From assembly GCF_034190915.1 (NCBI RefSeq), contig NW_026947514.1, positions 7,332,201 to 7,396,200 of the forward strand: 64,000 nt of DNA, written 5' to 3'. Position 1 is the stretch's first letter; each line of letters begins with the position of its first letter. The notes beneath the pieces were generated by a model. The model worked only from the letters and a program-made list of their open reading frames with translations. It did not search any database and was not told the DNA's origin. The DNA comes from Cavia porcellus. Lineage: Eukaryota > Chordata > Mammalia > Rodentia > Caviidae. Below are positions 31,350 through 43,232 of the stretch, piece after piece. Made by a program: the position numbers and the translations under genes.

Positions 31350-33019
31350 TCCCTGTCAACCACCCATCAGTAGGAGCAGCTTTGTCTCCATCTCAGGGCT
31401 TTGCCCAAATTTGCATGGCAGCATCTGTCACTACACCCCGTGGAGCACAGGTCCAGTGCTCAATCATTCTGTGTTAAACAAAAGGACACAGGGCACAGGG
31501 TGTCTCTCTGAGAACTCACCTAGTGGAGGAGGAGGAAGAGGAACAGGGCTGGGTGGACAGCAACGGGGGACAGAGGCACTTGAAGTGACATTCAGGCAGG
31601 CCCCCAGCCCCACTTGGGACACCAGATGGCTTCCTGGAGGGTGCTGTTTGCACTGAGTCACGGGGCTGGCAGTAAACAGGAGAAGTGATGGCAGGAACAA
31701 GACAGGAAAAGGAAAAGGACAGGACCGGAAGGGAGCCAGAGACAGGGTGGCCGTGGACGCCTGTGCCCACCATGTGGGGAAGAATCCTGGAGTTCATTCC
31801 ACAGGTAGAGGAGTGGCCTCAGCAGAGCGTGTGTGTGGCTGGTGGGCGGCCCAGTGGGAAAAGAGGCTGCCACTGTCCCTGGTGGTTAATGGTGCCCCGT
31901 GAGGCGCCCCTCAGACCTGACTTGGGGCCAGCTGGAAGAATCAGTGTCCTGACCTGTGACACAGCGCTGGGTCAGGGCCCAGGGTACAGATGCCAGCACA
32001 GCCCCGGCCCCAGGAAGCGCTTGATGGATCCTATTGGTCGCTATTGATAAACGAGAGCTGTTATCATTATTTATCAAAGCAGCACATGGGTTGTTTTTTA
32101 AGGTTGAAAAACACTGCCCTGGAGAGCCATTAAAGGGTTCTAAGGAGGACGCTGATGGGATCTGATTTGCAATTTAGAAAGATCACTGGGAGGGCTGATG
32201 GCCAGGCGGAAGAGATGCCAGCCGGGAGCTGGAGGCGCAGTCAGGCTCCTTGTGGGTGAGAAATGGCGCTCAGAGGCATCCAGAGGAGCACAGAGATCCA
32301 GGTGAGCTCGGCCAGTGATGCGCAGCCTCCGGCTGGAGGGCAGGGCCGAGGAGGGGCGGGAGAGCTCACCAAAGGTGGAGAAGCCAGGCCGGTGCCATCT
32401 GCAAGTGCGTGGCCAAGCAGGGCCAGGTGCAGGTGCCCCGCTGACCAGGAGACAGCTGGTGACCCACTGCCCAGTCTCACGGTGTGAGCTCTGGAGATAA
32501 AGTGATCCTGAACAACTTGCTCTGAATTCTTCACCATATTTGTGTTGCTCTGGGTGTAAACACTGACAAACTGAAGGTTGCACAGTGCCTTTGGGATCCT
32601 TCCCACTTGGGGTGGGCTCATTCCACAGCACGGCTGGGACTGTCACACCCGGGCAGCCGGGCCCCTGGTCCCCTGGTGGACACAGAAACCTAACTGCACC
32701 TGCTTGCCCGTTTAGTAAACGCGCTGCATCTTCTTCCCGCCTCTCTGCACGGAGCCCTTGCTGTACGTCGGTGATGCCCTAAACAGTGTCCATCATCACA
32801 GTTAATATTCTGCAAATTAATAGCTGCCCTCACGCTAGTCCCTCCCTCTCCGCTCTCCCCAGCTCTCCTGGGCTGCACATACGTTATGCGAGGTACACTC
32901 ACTGGATGTAAGATCCAAGTTCATAAAAGCACAATGCACAGAACCATCGGCGATGAGGAAACAAGGTCCCCCAAGCCCCGGAGCTGGAGGCTGAGAAAGA
33001 GACAAGTGCGCAGAATGTC
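30901..33019. other. unique non-coding sequence
   Basis: About 2.1 kb, GC-rich, no gene supported. A (CA)n run lies at 31327-31349. 32080-32180 resembles an old interspersed repeat whose family I cannot name, and 32955-32985 may be a MIR scrap. The 168-codon minus frame (32646-32140) has no domain. Confidence 0.4.
31327..31349. repeat. (CA)n microsatellite
   Basis: Eleven or so uninterrupted CA units. Confidence 0.93.
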
Positions 33020-33640
33020 TTCAGGGTAAAGTATTTACAAAACTACACTAAAAGAATTGCCTGTCGTTAATCACAACTTCTTAAAAACCAGACTTCTCTT
33101 ATTTGTTCCCATCTAGCTAAATGGCCCTGGAAATACAGCTCGTGGTTCGCTCGATAAATGCAAGTGGAAAATCATAATCTTCACATCCAATTTCCAACTC
33201 ATACATCGTGGTATGGATTGTACTTTTCTTTTTCCCTGCCAGCATTTTCTCCGGTCCACTAAATATTCCAGACATATGGGAGTCTCCATCTGATTCATGC
33301 TAATAACTTTTTTCAGCAATATGACTTTTGAGAATGCATTCGTATAGCAAATTAAATATTATTTATGGCTTTAATTTGTGTCCTGTTTGGATATTACATT
33401 CACGAGGCCAAGTTGGCTATCATCATTATCATATTGTTTTAGATGACTCCTAAAATTAAAATCCACTCTCCTCTTCAAATGTTTTACTGTGCTTGTCAGT
33501 CTTGTCCTGTAGGGCACGGACCGTGATTTATTCCAAGCGCCCAGTGCATATGGCCGCCTGGCCTCTGTCCATCTCCTGCATCTCGGCTGCCTGCAACCAG
33601 CCCTCTGTTACTATTCCGTCATCTTATCAATTACCGCATG
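33020..33640. promoter_or_regulatory. candidate conserved non-coding element, AT-rich
   Basis: About 0.6 kb of AT-rich sequence with no recognisable repeat, set sharply in GC-rich DNA. It contains words such as GTCGTTAATCAC, GCAAATTAAATATTATTTAT and CTTTAATTTG that fit homeodomain and POU binding. No open frame of note except a 68-codon minus frame without domain. A regulatory role is inferred from composition only. Confidence 0.42.
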
Positions 33641-34149
33641 TGCTGCTCTGAGCAGCAGATCCAACCCTTGCTGTGACATTTGAGGTTTGCACGACTGGTG
33701 CTCCCGCCAGGTCCTGCCGCCTCTGAGCACGCCCATGCGCCCCTCCCCTGGGCCGTGATGCTTTTCCCCTATTCTGCCAGAGACCGGAGCTTTCTCAGCC
33801 ACCAGGGCCCCTCTGAGCGAGGTCTTCTCACAGGAAGCTTCATCTCCGGCACAGGGAACGTCCCATCTTTGGCATCATGACCCCATTCTCCCAGCATGCC
33901 TTTCATCTGTGTCTCTGCCTCTCTGCTGCATCAGGGCAGAGGCTTCTGCTGGGGACCAGGGGCTCGTGCAGCCCAGGGTGTGAGACAGCACGGGAGGCAG
34001 GGGGCAGCCGGGGACCAGGGGAGGAGGTGGCAGAGTGTCCCCATAGGGAGCGCCGGGGTCTTCATGAAGCCCCCAAGGGCCTTACCTCCGTCCTAGTGGC
34101 TGATTCCTGGAGTCACAGCCTTCGGTCTTCAGATGCAGTGCTTCAGGGG
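33641..34149. other. unique non-coding sequence
   Basis: No gene or repeat family recognised. Confidence 0.4.
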
Positions 34150-34440
34150 GCCGGGTGTGTGTCCCCCAGATTCCTGTGCTGAAATCCTCCCCTGGCAATA
34201 GTATCAGAAGGGTTCTCGTGTCTCTATGAAAGAGACCCTAGAGAGCTGTCTTTCACCACCCTGTCTCTCCTTCAACCTTGTGAGGACACAGAGAGAAGTC
34301 ACCTTCCAGGAACCAGATAGGGACCTCGCCAGACACAGAACCTGCCAGCACTGTGGTCTTGGACTTTCCAGCCTTGGGAATGGCAAGAGACACATTTCTG
34401 GTTATGGGGTTTTGTTACACAGCTGAACAGACTGAGACAA
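34150..34440 (+). mobile_element. MLT1-type LTR
   Basis: In sense orientation: GTGTGTCCCCCAGATTCCTG near the start, a GAGGACACAGAGAGAAG block, CCAGGAACCAGATAGGG, CACTGTGGTCTTGGACTTTC, then GGTTTTGTTACACAGCTGAA and CAGACTGAGACA at the end. Order and words match the MLT1/MST group. Confidence 0.8.
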
Positions 34441-34484
34441 GTGCTCTCTCTGTTCTGAGCAGTGAACCTGCTGCATCTCAATAT

Positions 34485-34590
34485 GACTCTGATAAGTGGG
34501 TGCACTGTCTACTCCCCAGCTTATAGATGAGAAGATAGGGACAAGAAGAATCTAAGTAAGGTCCCCAAGTGGACCCAGAGCATCCATGCC
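34485..34590 (-). repeat. MIR SINE (antisense)
   Basis: CCCAGCTTATAGATGAGAAG followed by ATAGGGACAAGAAGAATC is a degraded antisense MIR core. Confidence 0.6.
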
Positions 34591-34699
34591 CAGATCCTTG
34601 CTGCACAAGGCTAGCAAGGAGTCCACAGCCAGGCACAAAGCCTGGGCCATGGCCCATTCTGGGGAAGCAGCAGCACCCACCCGTGGGCCCCAGTCTTCC

Positions 34700-34810
34700 T
34701 TAAATATTTTTTTGTTTGGAGTCAGGGTCTCAATAGGTCACAAAGCTGCCCAACCTAAACTTGAGTTCACAAGTGCTGGGATCACAGGTGTGCACCACAG
34801 AACCCAGCCT
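34700..34810 (-). repeat. B1 SINE (antisense, internally deleted)
   Basis: GGAGTCAGGGTCTCAATAGG, ACTTGAGTTCACAAGTGCTG and GGATCACAGGTGTGCACCAC are antisense B1 blocks, but the middle is about 30 bp shorter than in full copies of this window. Confidence 0.85.
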
Positions 34811-35020
34811 CCTGGGCTCCTCCCTGCTCTGTAGTCTTAACCACTCACCATCACCATCAGGTCACATGATCACTCCACTGATGGCTGCTGAAATCCCCAC
34901 AGGCCACAGGCAGGGGGACGGACAGAGAGCTGCCCCTGGAGCTCAGGGCTATGGCTCAGAAGCCCACGCTGGCTTTCTGCTGCTTCCTATGCCTTCATAC
35001 CGAGGAAACAGAAAAAGAGC

Positions 35021-35230
35021 CAGGTGTAGGGGTTCACAGCTGTAATCCCAGCACCTGGAGGCTGAGGCAGCAGGATCCCAAGTTCAAGTCCAGACTGAAC
35101 AACTAAATAACTTAGTGACATCCTGCCTCGTAATTAAAAAATAAAAAGGGCACAGATGCAGTTCAGTGCAAAGGCCCTGGGTTCACCCTCCGGTACTGTG
35201 CTCCTCCACTAAAAAAAAAATAAAAGAGAG
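35021..35230 (+). repeat. B1-ID dimeric SINE
   Basis: B1 half with AGCCAGGTGTAGGGGTTCAC, TGTAATCCCAGCACCTGGAG and AAGTTCAAGTCCAGACTGAA, an AAAAATAAAA linker at about 35137-35146, and an ID half with GCACAGATGCAGTTCAGTGC and GGGTTCACCCTCCGGTACTG. A purine-only tail follows (to about 35300). Confidence 0.93.
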
Positions 35231-35300
35231 AGAGAGAAGAAGGAGCAGGAGGAGGAGAAGTAGAAAGAAAAAAAACAGGAGAAGGCAGGAGGGGTGAGGA
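35211..35300 (+). repeat. purine-rich SINE-derived tract
   Basis: An almost pure A/G tract (A-run, GAGAGA, GGAGGA units) that begins as the tail of the B1-ID dimer. It is a low-complexity expansion with possible triplex potential. Confidence 0.85.
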
Positions 35301-35364
35301 GTACACAAAGAAAAATCCCCTAATCTCTAAATCTCTGACAGCAGATTATTTTGAACCCAGATTC

Positions 35365-35375
35365 TTCTGTCTGTG

Positions 35376-35411
<36 letters not shown>

Positions 35412-35412
35412 A
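35365..35412. repeat. (TCTG)n-(TC)n microsatellite
   Basis: Six to seven TGTC units followed by about ten TC units. Confidence 0.95.
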
Positions 35413-36257
35413 CCTGCAAAGGCATTTTTCTTACTAGAGGGGAACAGCTGAGGCCTCTCCTAAGGAATCCCAGTCCTTGTCCCAGCAGGTAAACTGCCCT
35501 TGATCCTCTCTGCTTTGGATAGGAAGTTTAGGGGCGCTGTGTGAGTGGGCCTGGGACGCAGGACTGAGTTCTGTCAGGCCTGATGAGACCCCCAGGGTGA
35601 GGGGCACTCAGTGGCCCAGTGAGGCTGAGGGCAAGGCAAGGAGAGGGGGCAGAGGAGGAGGGAGAGGAGGTGCACAGAGAGGGACTGAGCCTGCTGTGCT
35701 GGGTCATTTTATCTGTGGTTTCCTGGACTTCATGGAGGGCCTCAGAGGCCCAGCCCAAAGACTCCCTCCAGCTCTAGCCTTGGTCATTAGCTGGTCACTG
35801 GCCCCGAGGAGCACCTGGACCTTCCCAGGGCCAGCACCTGCGAGTGTCACAGGCCACACAGATGAAGCTTTGGTGTCAACCTGTACTCTCCCTGCTCACC
35901 TGCTGCACCCATGGTGCCCACCCCACAGCACCCAGACGGCTGGGTGCCAAGCAGCAGCAGACGGGCCCTGGCCTCACCAGGAGGAAGGGGCAGCTTGCAG
36001 GGACAGAACAGGCTGAGCCAGGAAGCTGGGCCAGCCGCACGCTCTTCCCTGCCCTGCCACTGCATACTGTGCGGCCATGAGCTTTCAGCCTTCTGCCAGA
36101 TGGTGCTGGCGGGCTCCACCATGCCAGGCTCAGTCCGGGCAGCCAGGCAGGGGCCTTTGCCCTGGGGTGGGCCTTGGGCAAGATGGGGTGGGGAGCGTCC
36201 TGCTGTGGAGCCTGGACGCCTCGGTCCCGGGCCAGGCTGTGTAACTCCATAGGATGC
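35413..36257. other. unique non-coding sequence
   Basis: No gene recognised. Frames of 139 codons (+) and 214 codons (36520-35876, -) overlap antisense to each other and show no domain. Confidence 0.4.
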
Positions 36258-36350
36258 AGACCTTTGAACACGCTGCTTAACCTCATCTGTGAAATGGGAA
36301 GAATGAAAGTGACTGCCGGGAACATCGCGTGACTGAGGCCCACAGAAAGC
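36258..36350 (+). repeat. MIR SINE fragment
   Basis: GCTTAACCTCATCTGTGAAA and TGGGAAGAATGAAAGTGACT match the MIR core and the segment after it. Confidence 0.7.
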
Positions 36351-37271
36351 CCGAGGCAGGCAGGCAAGCTCCGAGGCACAGGTAAGTGGCAGCCCTTCCT
36401 TCCCCCTTGTGAGTCTGTGTCTTCCCCGCTCGCTGGCTCTGGCTGTTTGAGATCAACTCCAGGACACAGGGTTTGGCCTCTGTAGGAAAGTCCCCTTTGC
36501 CTAAAATAAGCGTGTGACATAGACCCAGATGTCGCCCACTCTCCCCTACCTCCCTGTGCACTCCGGGCAGCTGTGCGGTGTCCCTCTTTGGGTCACAGGG
36601 CTGTCCCCACTGTGTCGCTTTTGGGGCTGAAGAATAAACCCAGAGCATGAAAAAGCAGATGAAGCCACAAGTGGACAAGCCCAGCTCTTGAGGATGGACA
36701 AGCGGACACAGCCGGGCCGAGGTCTGACCCCTTCTTGGAAAGCTGCTGTTTCTGAGCCACCACTGTCATCCACAAAGCTGCATGTGACCGTGAGGACCCA
36801 GCTCCATAACGACTGTGCCCCACCGCTCCTGCCCATGCAGGTGAAACTCCACCCACTGGATTTGCAGGATGGGACAGGAAAGAAGCAGGGGCAGCTGGTG
36901 GGCACCTGCCAGTGCAGACACCACACTTCCTGCCCTCCGCCAGGTTTACTTCCCGGCCCTGGGCAGGTGGGGCCGACGCCCATTGTCTGCCTAAGAGAAG
37001 GATAACACGCTGGATTTCAAAATAATTAGGCTGATGGTAATGAGGGCTTGCTGGCTTCCCTGCAATTAGATGGATGGACACAAACACTTTGTTTTTAACC
37101 TGTGCAGAGGCTAAAGACCCCAGGTGGGAATACAGCCACACGGTGTTTGGAACAGAGGGGAAAATATCCTGGGAGCCTCAGAGGAAGGAAATCACAGGTG
37201 GGCTCCCCTCCTCTGCGTGTGGAGTTGATTTGCTCCTGGTTTGGATCCTTTCTGCCTCCATCATCTGTCTG
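36351..37271. other. unique non-coding sequence
   Basis: No gene supported. The 182-, 145- and 131-codon minus frames overlap each other and have no domains. Confidence 0.4.
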
Positions 37272-37356
37272 AAGTGAGACACTTGAGCTTGCTGGGCCTC
37301 AGTGCTTCATCTGTAAAATGGGGATGATGATCTGTAAAATGGGGGTGATGGTCTGA
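37272..37356 (+). repeat. MIR SINE with a small internal duplication
   Basis: GGCCTCAGTGCTTCATCTGT is the MIR core. ATCTGTAAAATGGGG plus GATGATG then occurs twice in tandem (about 37310 and 37330), a local duplication inside the SINE. Confidence 0.8.
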
Positions 37357-39569
37357 ACTGTCATCCCCATGCAGTTGCTGCAGTTCCAGGCCCTGTGAAT
37401 GAGAAATAAAGGTTTGGAGTGGGGATGGGCCGGGCAGAGGAATCTCAGCATGAAGGTATAAGACAGAAGCCAGAAGTGGGCAGTGTGTCCTTCCCACGAG
37501 CCAAGAGAACCGGCATCTTCAAAGGCGCAGACAATAGACATTCTATTTCCACTGCCCTGATGCAGCTACTTAGAAATCCTTACAAAACAGAAGAGCAAAG
37601 AAACCATCAGTCTCCCTGGGCATGGAGATCCAAGTGACAGTTTCACCTCTGCAGAGCTGTGGGTTCTGCAGAAAAGTCCACCCTACCATGAGCCTCAGTT
37701 TCCCTTTGTAGCAAGGCAGGATACATTTTTACCCTCCACCTGTCGGGTACTGGGGACCGAGGCACACAAGTCAGACGTGAGGACAGGGTTCTGGAAAACA
37801 GGAACAGACTGGGAGGTCCAGGAGCTGTTGTCTCCAAGGCAGATACCAGGAAGGGTGGGCTGGGGAACGATGACCCCGGGCCCTGGACAGAGGACTGTCC
37901 CCAAAGTTTTCCCATCCAGCTCATTGCCTGACTCACCAGCCAGCTCAGCCCAGAACCTATGCTGTGGCAGAGACAGTGTCCACCCCCTCCCCGTGATCTG
38001 TCACAAGACGAAGTGAGAAGTTACACGACCTCGGAGGGGTAGAGAGGACAGAAGGATCAACTCTGCTGAGCCAGTCAAGACAGCTTCCTAGAAAGTTTCA
38101 GACTGGGCCTTGAAGGATGCACCAGTGGGGATGCACAGTCAGTCATGAGCCCCAAGTCAGGCGAGGAGTCAAGATGTAGATTCTAATCTACTGTAGGCAG
38201 CAAGTGGGGGACCCAGGAAAACTATTTCACCCGAATTCCTGCAAGAAAAGCATGCAACTGCTTTGCTACCTGTAGCATGAGAAGAGCTGATTTTTCTCTA
38301 CCCACAATTCTTCTGGGCTCAGCCTCTCCCAAGTTCTCACCGTGTCCCCACCCTGGCTCAGGGCCTCCTGGGAACTTCAGTCAGGAGCCAGGACCACAGC
38401 TAGCAGGACAGGAGCTGAGGCTGGTGGCGGGTCAGCACCATGGACAGGGACAGGGCTCCCGGCTCCTGGAGGGCTTTGGCTCCCTGTTCAGATTGACTTC
38501 CTCCTCCGTGATATTTCTCTTGTAGTCAGCAGAACACCGATCTTTGCCGCAGCCCCTCCACTTTATCAGCCCACACTTGGGGACTCTGTTGGTGCCATTT
38601 TGGTCTGAATTGTGGAAGCTGCAGGGAGGCACGGGGTGTCCAGCATTCTCTGTGCTCCATGTCGCACGCCAGAGTCCAGAAGGTGCAGGCCCAGTGTCCA
38701 TCTCCCCTCGATTGATTCTTCTGTGGAAAAGCAAGGCCAGAAAGATCTGGTCTCGGTGGGAAACGGACAAAGTCCTGACCCAGAGGCTGAGCCCAGAGCC
38801 CCCCGGGACTCTGATCCTGCAGCAGGTGTCTAATTGAAGGCAGGAGCTCGGGCTCTCCAGGGACTGAGCCCCAGGCTGCTTCTGCCTGTAATCTCCCTAT
38901 TATAGGATGCAAGCCCCAGGGGCCTGGCTCTGGTGGGCTCTTCCTCCCCTTAGAAACACTGAGATGGCTTTGGTGTGCCGGGCAGGACCCTGACTAAGTT
39001 TCCTCCATGGAAGAATGTGAGTTGACTGCCAAAACTTGGGGTGAGCCTGGGGAAGCAAGGAGAGCAAGAGGCCCCTCCAACACACCCAACAGACACCTGT
39101 TAAAAAGTTCCCAGCATGCACCATCAGGAAGGGGGGCTCTACACCTCCATGAAGACTTGGTTGGGAACTCCAGGATGCTATGTGTGAGATGAGCTTTCTG
39201 AAAGGATCACTGAGCTAGAAGAGCCCCAGAAAGACCATCTGCACCTGTGGGAACCCCAGAAATGGTGCTGCCAGGACAAAACCGGAGGAGGGAGCCCCTA
39301 GTTGCTCAGCCTCCCCTGAGCATGGAAGCTGTGACCTGAGGAGACAACTCTGAGTCCCAAAGCCGGGCTCTGTGGTGCTTATTCTGCTGATCTTGACCCC
39401 CTGGTAACCCACACTCAAGCCTGCCCGCCCTGCACATGGCAGGACCTTACTGACACTGTGTCCACTCTGCCTAACATCATCAGCCCTCACTGGAGATGAG
39501 CCACAAGACACTCCTGCAGTGCCTGCTTGCTTTGAATTTGGGCTGCAGTGCAACATTCTCAGTACACAC
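37357..39569. other. unique non-coding sequence
   Basis: About 2.2 kb without a gene. A MIR core scrap (GAGCCTCAGTTTCCCTTTG) lies near 37691. 38070-38130 resembles an old interspersed repeat I cannot name. Open frames up to 128 codons have no domain. Confidence 0.4.
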
Positions 39570-39655
39570 TCAAGGCATGTTAGATGCTGGGATTTCAACC
39601 AGAGGACCTGCCCCGTGCCAGGACAGTGTTAGACCCTGGAGCTATGGTGGCGGGC
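39570..39655 (-). repeat. ID-type SINE (antisense, diverged)
   Basis: ATGCTGGGATTTCAACCAGA followed by GGACCTGCCCCGTGCC and CCTGGAGCTATGG is the antisense of an ID unit (B box first, A-box half last). Confidence 0.65.
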
Positions 39656-39984
39656 ACAGGAATGCTGTGTGGTCAGCTGTCCTCAGTAACACGTGACCCT
39701 CGTCTCATCCAACATGTGGTGGCGTCTCAAAGTCCTGGCTGCCTGGGGCAGCCCCGCAATCGCTCTTGCAGGTCTCCGTCCTAGCCTGTGTGCCGCAGCA
39801 GGCCGTTTGGATCACTGCAAGCTCTACAAGGTTTGCTGTTCCCATCCCGGCTGTTCCAGGAGAAGCAGAACCAGAAGAAACAACAGAAGGAAGGGGGACG
39901 GGCTGCTGCCTCGGCTGAGCCAAGTGAAGTGTGTCTCGGTGACAATATAAGGTCCAGGCCAACCACACAGGACTGTGCCGTCAG

Positions 39985-40050
39985 CTGGCACAGCACTGCA
40001 ACTTGCAGATGAGGAAATGGGCCAGGGGGTCACCCACGGGGAGGGAAGAA
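39985..40050 (-). repeat. MIR SINE fragment (antisense)
   Basis: CAACTTGCAGATGAGGAAAT and GGGCCAGGGGGTCACCC resemble the antisense MIR core. Confidence 0.5.
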
Positions 40051-40549
40051 ATGAGCAAGGACCGGCCGGGTTTGTGAGTCCAGGAGCTCACGCTGGCTCT
40101 TACACAGTTTTGGAATCAGGATCTACCGGGAGCCTGGGCCTCAACACTAAACCGGTTCCTGAACAAGAACTGGAGGAGAAGCAAATCCCTGGATGGACCT
40201 CAGACTCACCAAGGGGTGCTGAAGGGGCTCCGGGTTAAGGACCGATGGCGCCTGCACAGTGGGCTTTGACCGAAGCTGCAGAGTGAGGGAGGCCTCGAGG
40301 ATGCCACGCAGGTTGAGGAAACACGGATCAAGGAAGGAGAGCGTGGAGGCGGAAGCCCGCGTGGGAAGCCGCTGCAGCAGCCTAGATGCAGGCCGAGCTC
40401 AGGCAGAGAAGCCCTGATAGAAAAAGGGGCTGGAACCGAGCCATCCGAGGGACTGAGCCTGGCAGGACTCGGTGAGCGATCGGCTGTGGGGCTCTGGGGC
40501 CATGGCCCGTGACTTATGCAAGATGTTTTGGTGTTTTTTTCTTAATGCA
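40051..40549. other. unique non-coding sequence
   Basis: No gene or repeat recognised. CpG density rises toward the patch that follows. Confidence 0.4.
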
Positions 40550-40550
40550 A

Positions 40551-40810
40551 AGCGGAGATGCGCACACACGCACCCCGTCTTCTTCCCGCAGACCTTTCTG
40601 ATCCAAAGACAGGGCCGGGGCGCGGCTCCCGCAGACTTCCGGGGGCGCACGACGCTGTTCCTACAGCGTGTTTCACAGCACGCGACCTTTGTCATCTGGA
40701 GCGCGGGCTTCCGGAAGTGAACAGGAGGAAAGTGGCACGCTCGGTCGCGAGGGGGGTCATTGTCTTCTCCTGCCACGTCGCCGAGCCTAACTTTAGCACG
40801 TCTCGGTGAC
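40551..40810. promoter_or_regulatory. compact CpG-rich patch with ETS-type site
   Basis: By hand count about 28 CpG in about 260 bp, far above the surrounding sequence, with elevated G+C. It includes GCGGGCTTCCGGAAGTGAAC, whose CTTCCGGAAGTG core is a strong ETS (GABP-like) site at about 40707-40718, and a second GACTTCCGGGGG near 40633. No TATA box and no first-exon frame were recognised. It could be an orphan CpG island promoter for an unseen transcript, or a CpG-rich enhancer. The 194-codon minus frame crossing it (40983-40399) is basic and Cys-containing but has no recognised domain. Confidence 0.45.
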
Positions 40811-43107
40811 ATCAGGGCTGTGCAACCCAGAAACCACCGGCAGCTCGCGCTCAGGATGGGGATTTGTTCCAGAGGGCATGCGGCCCCCAGTCTCTTGTCT
40901 TGGAATTTGTCACATTTACAGCCGACTGCCCTCTGCCCTTTGAACGTGAGGAAGCGGATTTTAACACGTCGTCTGGTTTCCATCTAGACCCAAGTGTCTG
41001 GAACAGAACAGATGGCCTGGCCCACAATGAGACCTCAGGGATCCACAGGCCCTGCCTCCTGCTATGAAGAACGGAAAGAAAGAGACATACAGAGGATGCA
41101 GAGCAGCTGAGGCAGACCCAAACCCAGGGCTTCCCAAAGCAGCCATTCATTCGAAACCCAGGGACCTGGTGGAGGACCAACACCGGCAGCCATTGCCCTT
41201 GTAGAGATGGAAGCTACATGATGGATAAAGAGACCCCAAAGTGACAGAGTCTGCAGAGGTGGCTGGGAGGTGGCCTGGTGCAGCTGCGGGGACCTCCCTG
41301 GCTTGGGAGGGACTGAGGCTGGCTGGTTCTGGAGACATACAGAAGGAAGAGCTCTGTCCCCAGGTGCCCCTGGCCTGGGCAGGAGCTTCTCTAGAAGTCC
41401 TGCAGCTGGAGGGTCAGTTCCTGCGGTTCCCAGGGAACAGAAGAAGCCACCGAGGTGCAGAGGTTTCCTGGGCCCTGGCTGGTTTGAGGGAGGGCAGGAT
41501 GCACTCAGCCAGCCTGAAGGGGACATCAGAGTCACAGTGAGCTGGAGCCCAGCAAAGCCACCAGGTGACCTCCTGATGTTGCAGACTCCAGGACAGAAGC
41601 CAAGACTCCGGCAAGGCCAGGGGGACCTTTGCAGGGACAAAGGGCAGTGAATGGGTGTAAACCATCAGCTCATACACTGCCTGTGCTGCAGCACACTATG
41701 GGTGCACACATGCATGTGCGTGAGTGCGTGTGTGTGTGTGTGTGTGTGACAAGTCCTTCCTAATATCAAGGTCCTTGCTGTCTGAGGACTGGTGATACAG
41801 CCCTGAGCTGTCCTTTGACTTCTCAGTGCTAACACCAAAGCCTGAATCCACAGCTCTGAGGTCAGAGTCCACACTCAGCCCCTTCACAACAAATATCCAC
41901 GCCAGGGCAGAGGTGGGTCCTCCAGCTCTGGGCCATACAGGGCCTTCCACAGGGCCCTGGGGCTTCCTGGAGGCTCAGGTGGAGTAAAGAGCAGCAGTCT
42001 GGGGTACATGGGAGCCTTTAGAGGTTACACTTTCTCCCCAAACCAGGACGTGTGGCTTCACACACCTAGACACGAGGACACTGTATGGGTCACATCTGTC
42101 TGGTTTTTCTGGCCTCCTTCACCAAGGGAATTTTCCCTTGAATACAAGTGGCCTGTCTTGTTTTCTCTTGATGGCTGGAAGGGTTTTGTGCTCTCCAGTT
42201 ACCAGCATGGGTGGCAAAGGCAGCTTTTCCGGGCTGATATCTGTGTTGTTTGGGATGTGTTTGTGGAGAGGCAAGCAGGTGGGCATCGGGGTAAAGGAGC
42301 CCCTGTGGGAAATGAGCCTGGGACTCTGGGTTTTTGCACCTTGGTCCTTCCAGGCCATGCCACTAATTGGAACTTGCTGTCTCATTAATGAGTTTTCTCT
42401 CCAGAGATTCCTATGACCATTTTGACTCTAAGTCCTGGCTAATGGACTATTAAGCATCAGAGAGCCACACCACTGTGTCACAGGGCTCCCTCCTCAACAT
42501 ATGGCAGTCCCTAATTAACCCAGGACTTGGGAACAGGCTGGCAACTCCCAGGCCAGCCTGGGGGAAAGGGCTAAACCGGTCCAGTGTCATCACAGTCCCT
42601 TCCTGGGAAAGGCCAGTGTGGCTACCAGCTGAGCAGTGGGCACCACTGGCCGGTTGGCATCCTCACAGTGTCACAGCTCTCTCAAGTCACAGGCAGCTAG
42701 GCGTGACCCCAGTGGACAAGGCTCCCAGTCTCAAGTCTTGACAGCCTGGAAAATGGGTCCATAGTAAGAGCAGGGTCACAGCAAAAGGCCATCCTCAGGG
42801 TTGCTGTGGGGAGATGCACATGAGAGCCCCTCCTGCCAGAGGGGCTCCCCAGAGGGGCCTGGGGAGGGCTCTTCTGCAGAGCCATCTCGTCTACCCCAAG
42901 CACCGCCTGCTCAGATTCAGAAGACCTACCTCGCCATCTGTCAAGACTCGGATCCTTCCTAGGCCATCCTCTTGCCACACCCTTGAGGAAAACCTGTCCC
43001 ACTAATCCCTCTGCTCCCTGAGATTCACCCCTGGCCTCAGGGTTAAGCTCCCTCACCTTCTTCCCATGATTCCAGATCCAAATCCTCAGTTTCTGCATCT
43101 TTCCGAC
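40811..43107. other. unique non-coding sequence
   Basis: About 2.3 kb without a gene or recognised SINE. A (GT)n run lies at 41727-41748. Overlapping frames on both strands (192 codons -, 126 +, 142 -) have no domains. Confidence 0.4.
41727..41748. repeat. (GT)n microsatellite
   Basis: About eleven uninterrupted GT units. Confidence 0.93.
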
Positions 43108-43232
43108 AAGACGTCCCAACCTCACACCATCGACATTTAGAGGCTGTTAACTGTTGGGAGGTGACGTCCTGTGCACCATGACAACCAAAGATGCCCTTAC
43201 ACGTTGCCAGACATCCCCTGGAAGGCAGAAGT
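43108..43232 (-). mobile_element. MER5-type hAT-Charlie DNA transposon remnant
   Basis: CCAACCTCACACCATCGACA, GACGTCCTGTGCACCATGAC (shortened), TGACAACCAAAGATGCCC and GTTGCCAGACATCCCCTGG follow the antisense order of MER5A-like elements (CTCAACC... GACATTT... CCTGTGCATTG... GTGACAACCAAAAATG... CATTGCCAAATGTCCCC). It is non-autonomous and old. Orientation follows the usual consensus from memory. Confidence 0.7.

Noticed and set aside
35876..36520. 214-codon open frame on -
   Set aside because: Overlaps a 139-codon frame on the other strand in GC-rich DNA; no domain, no splice or promoter context.
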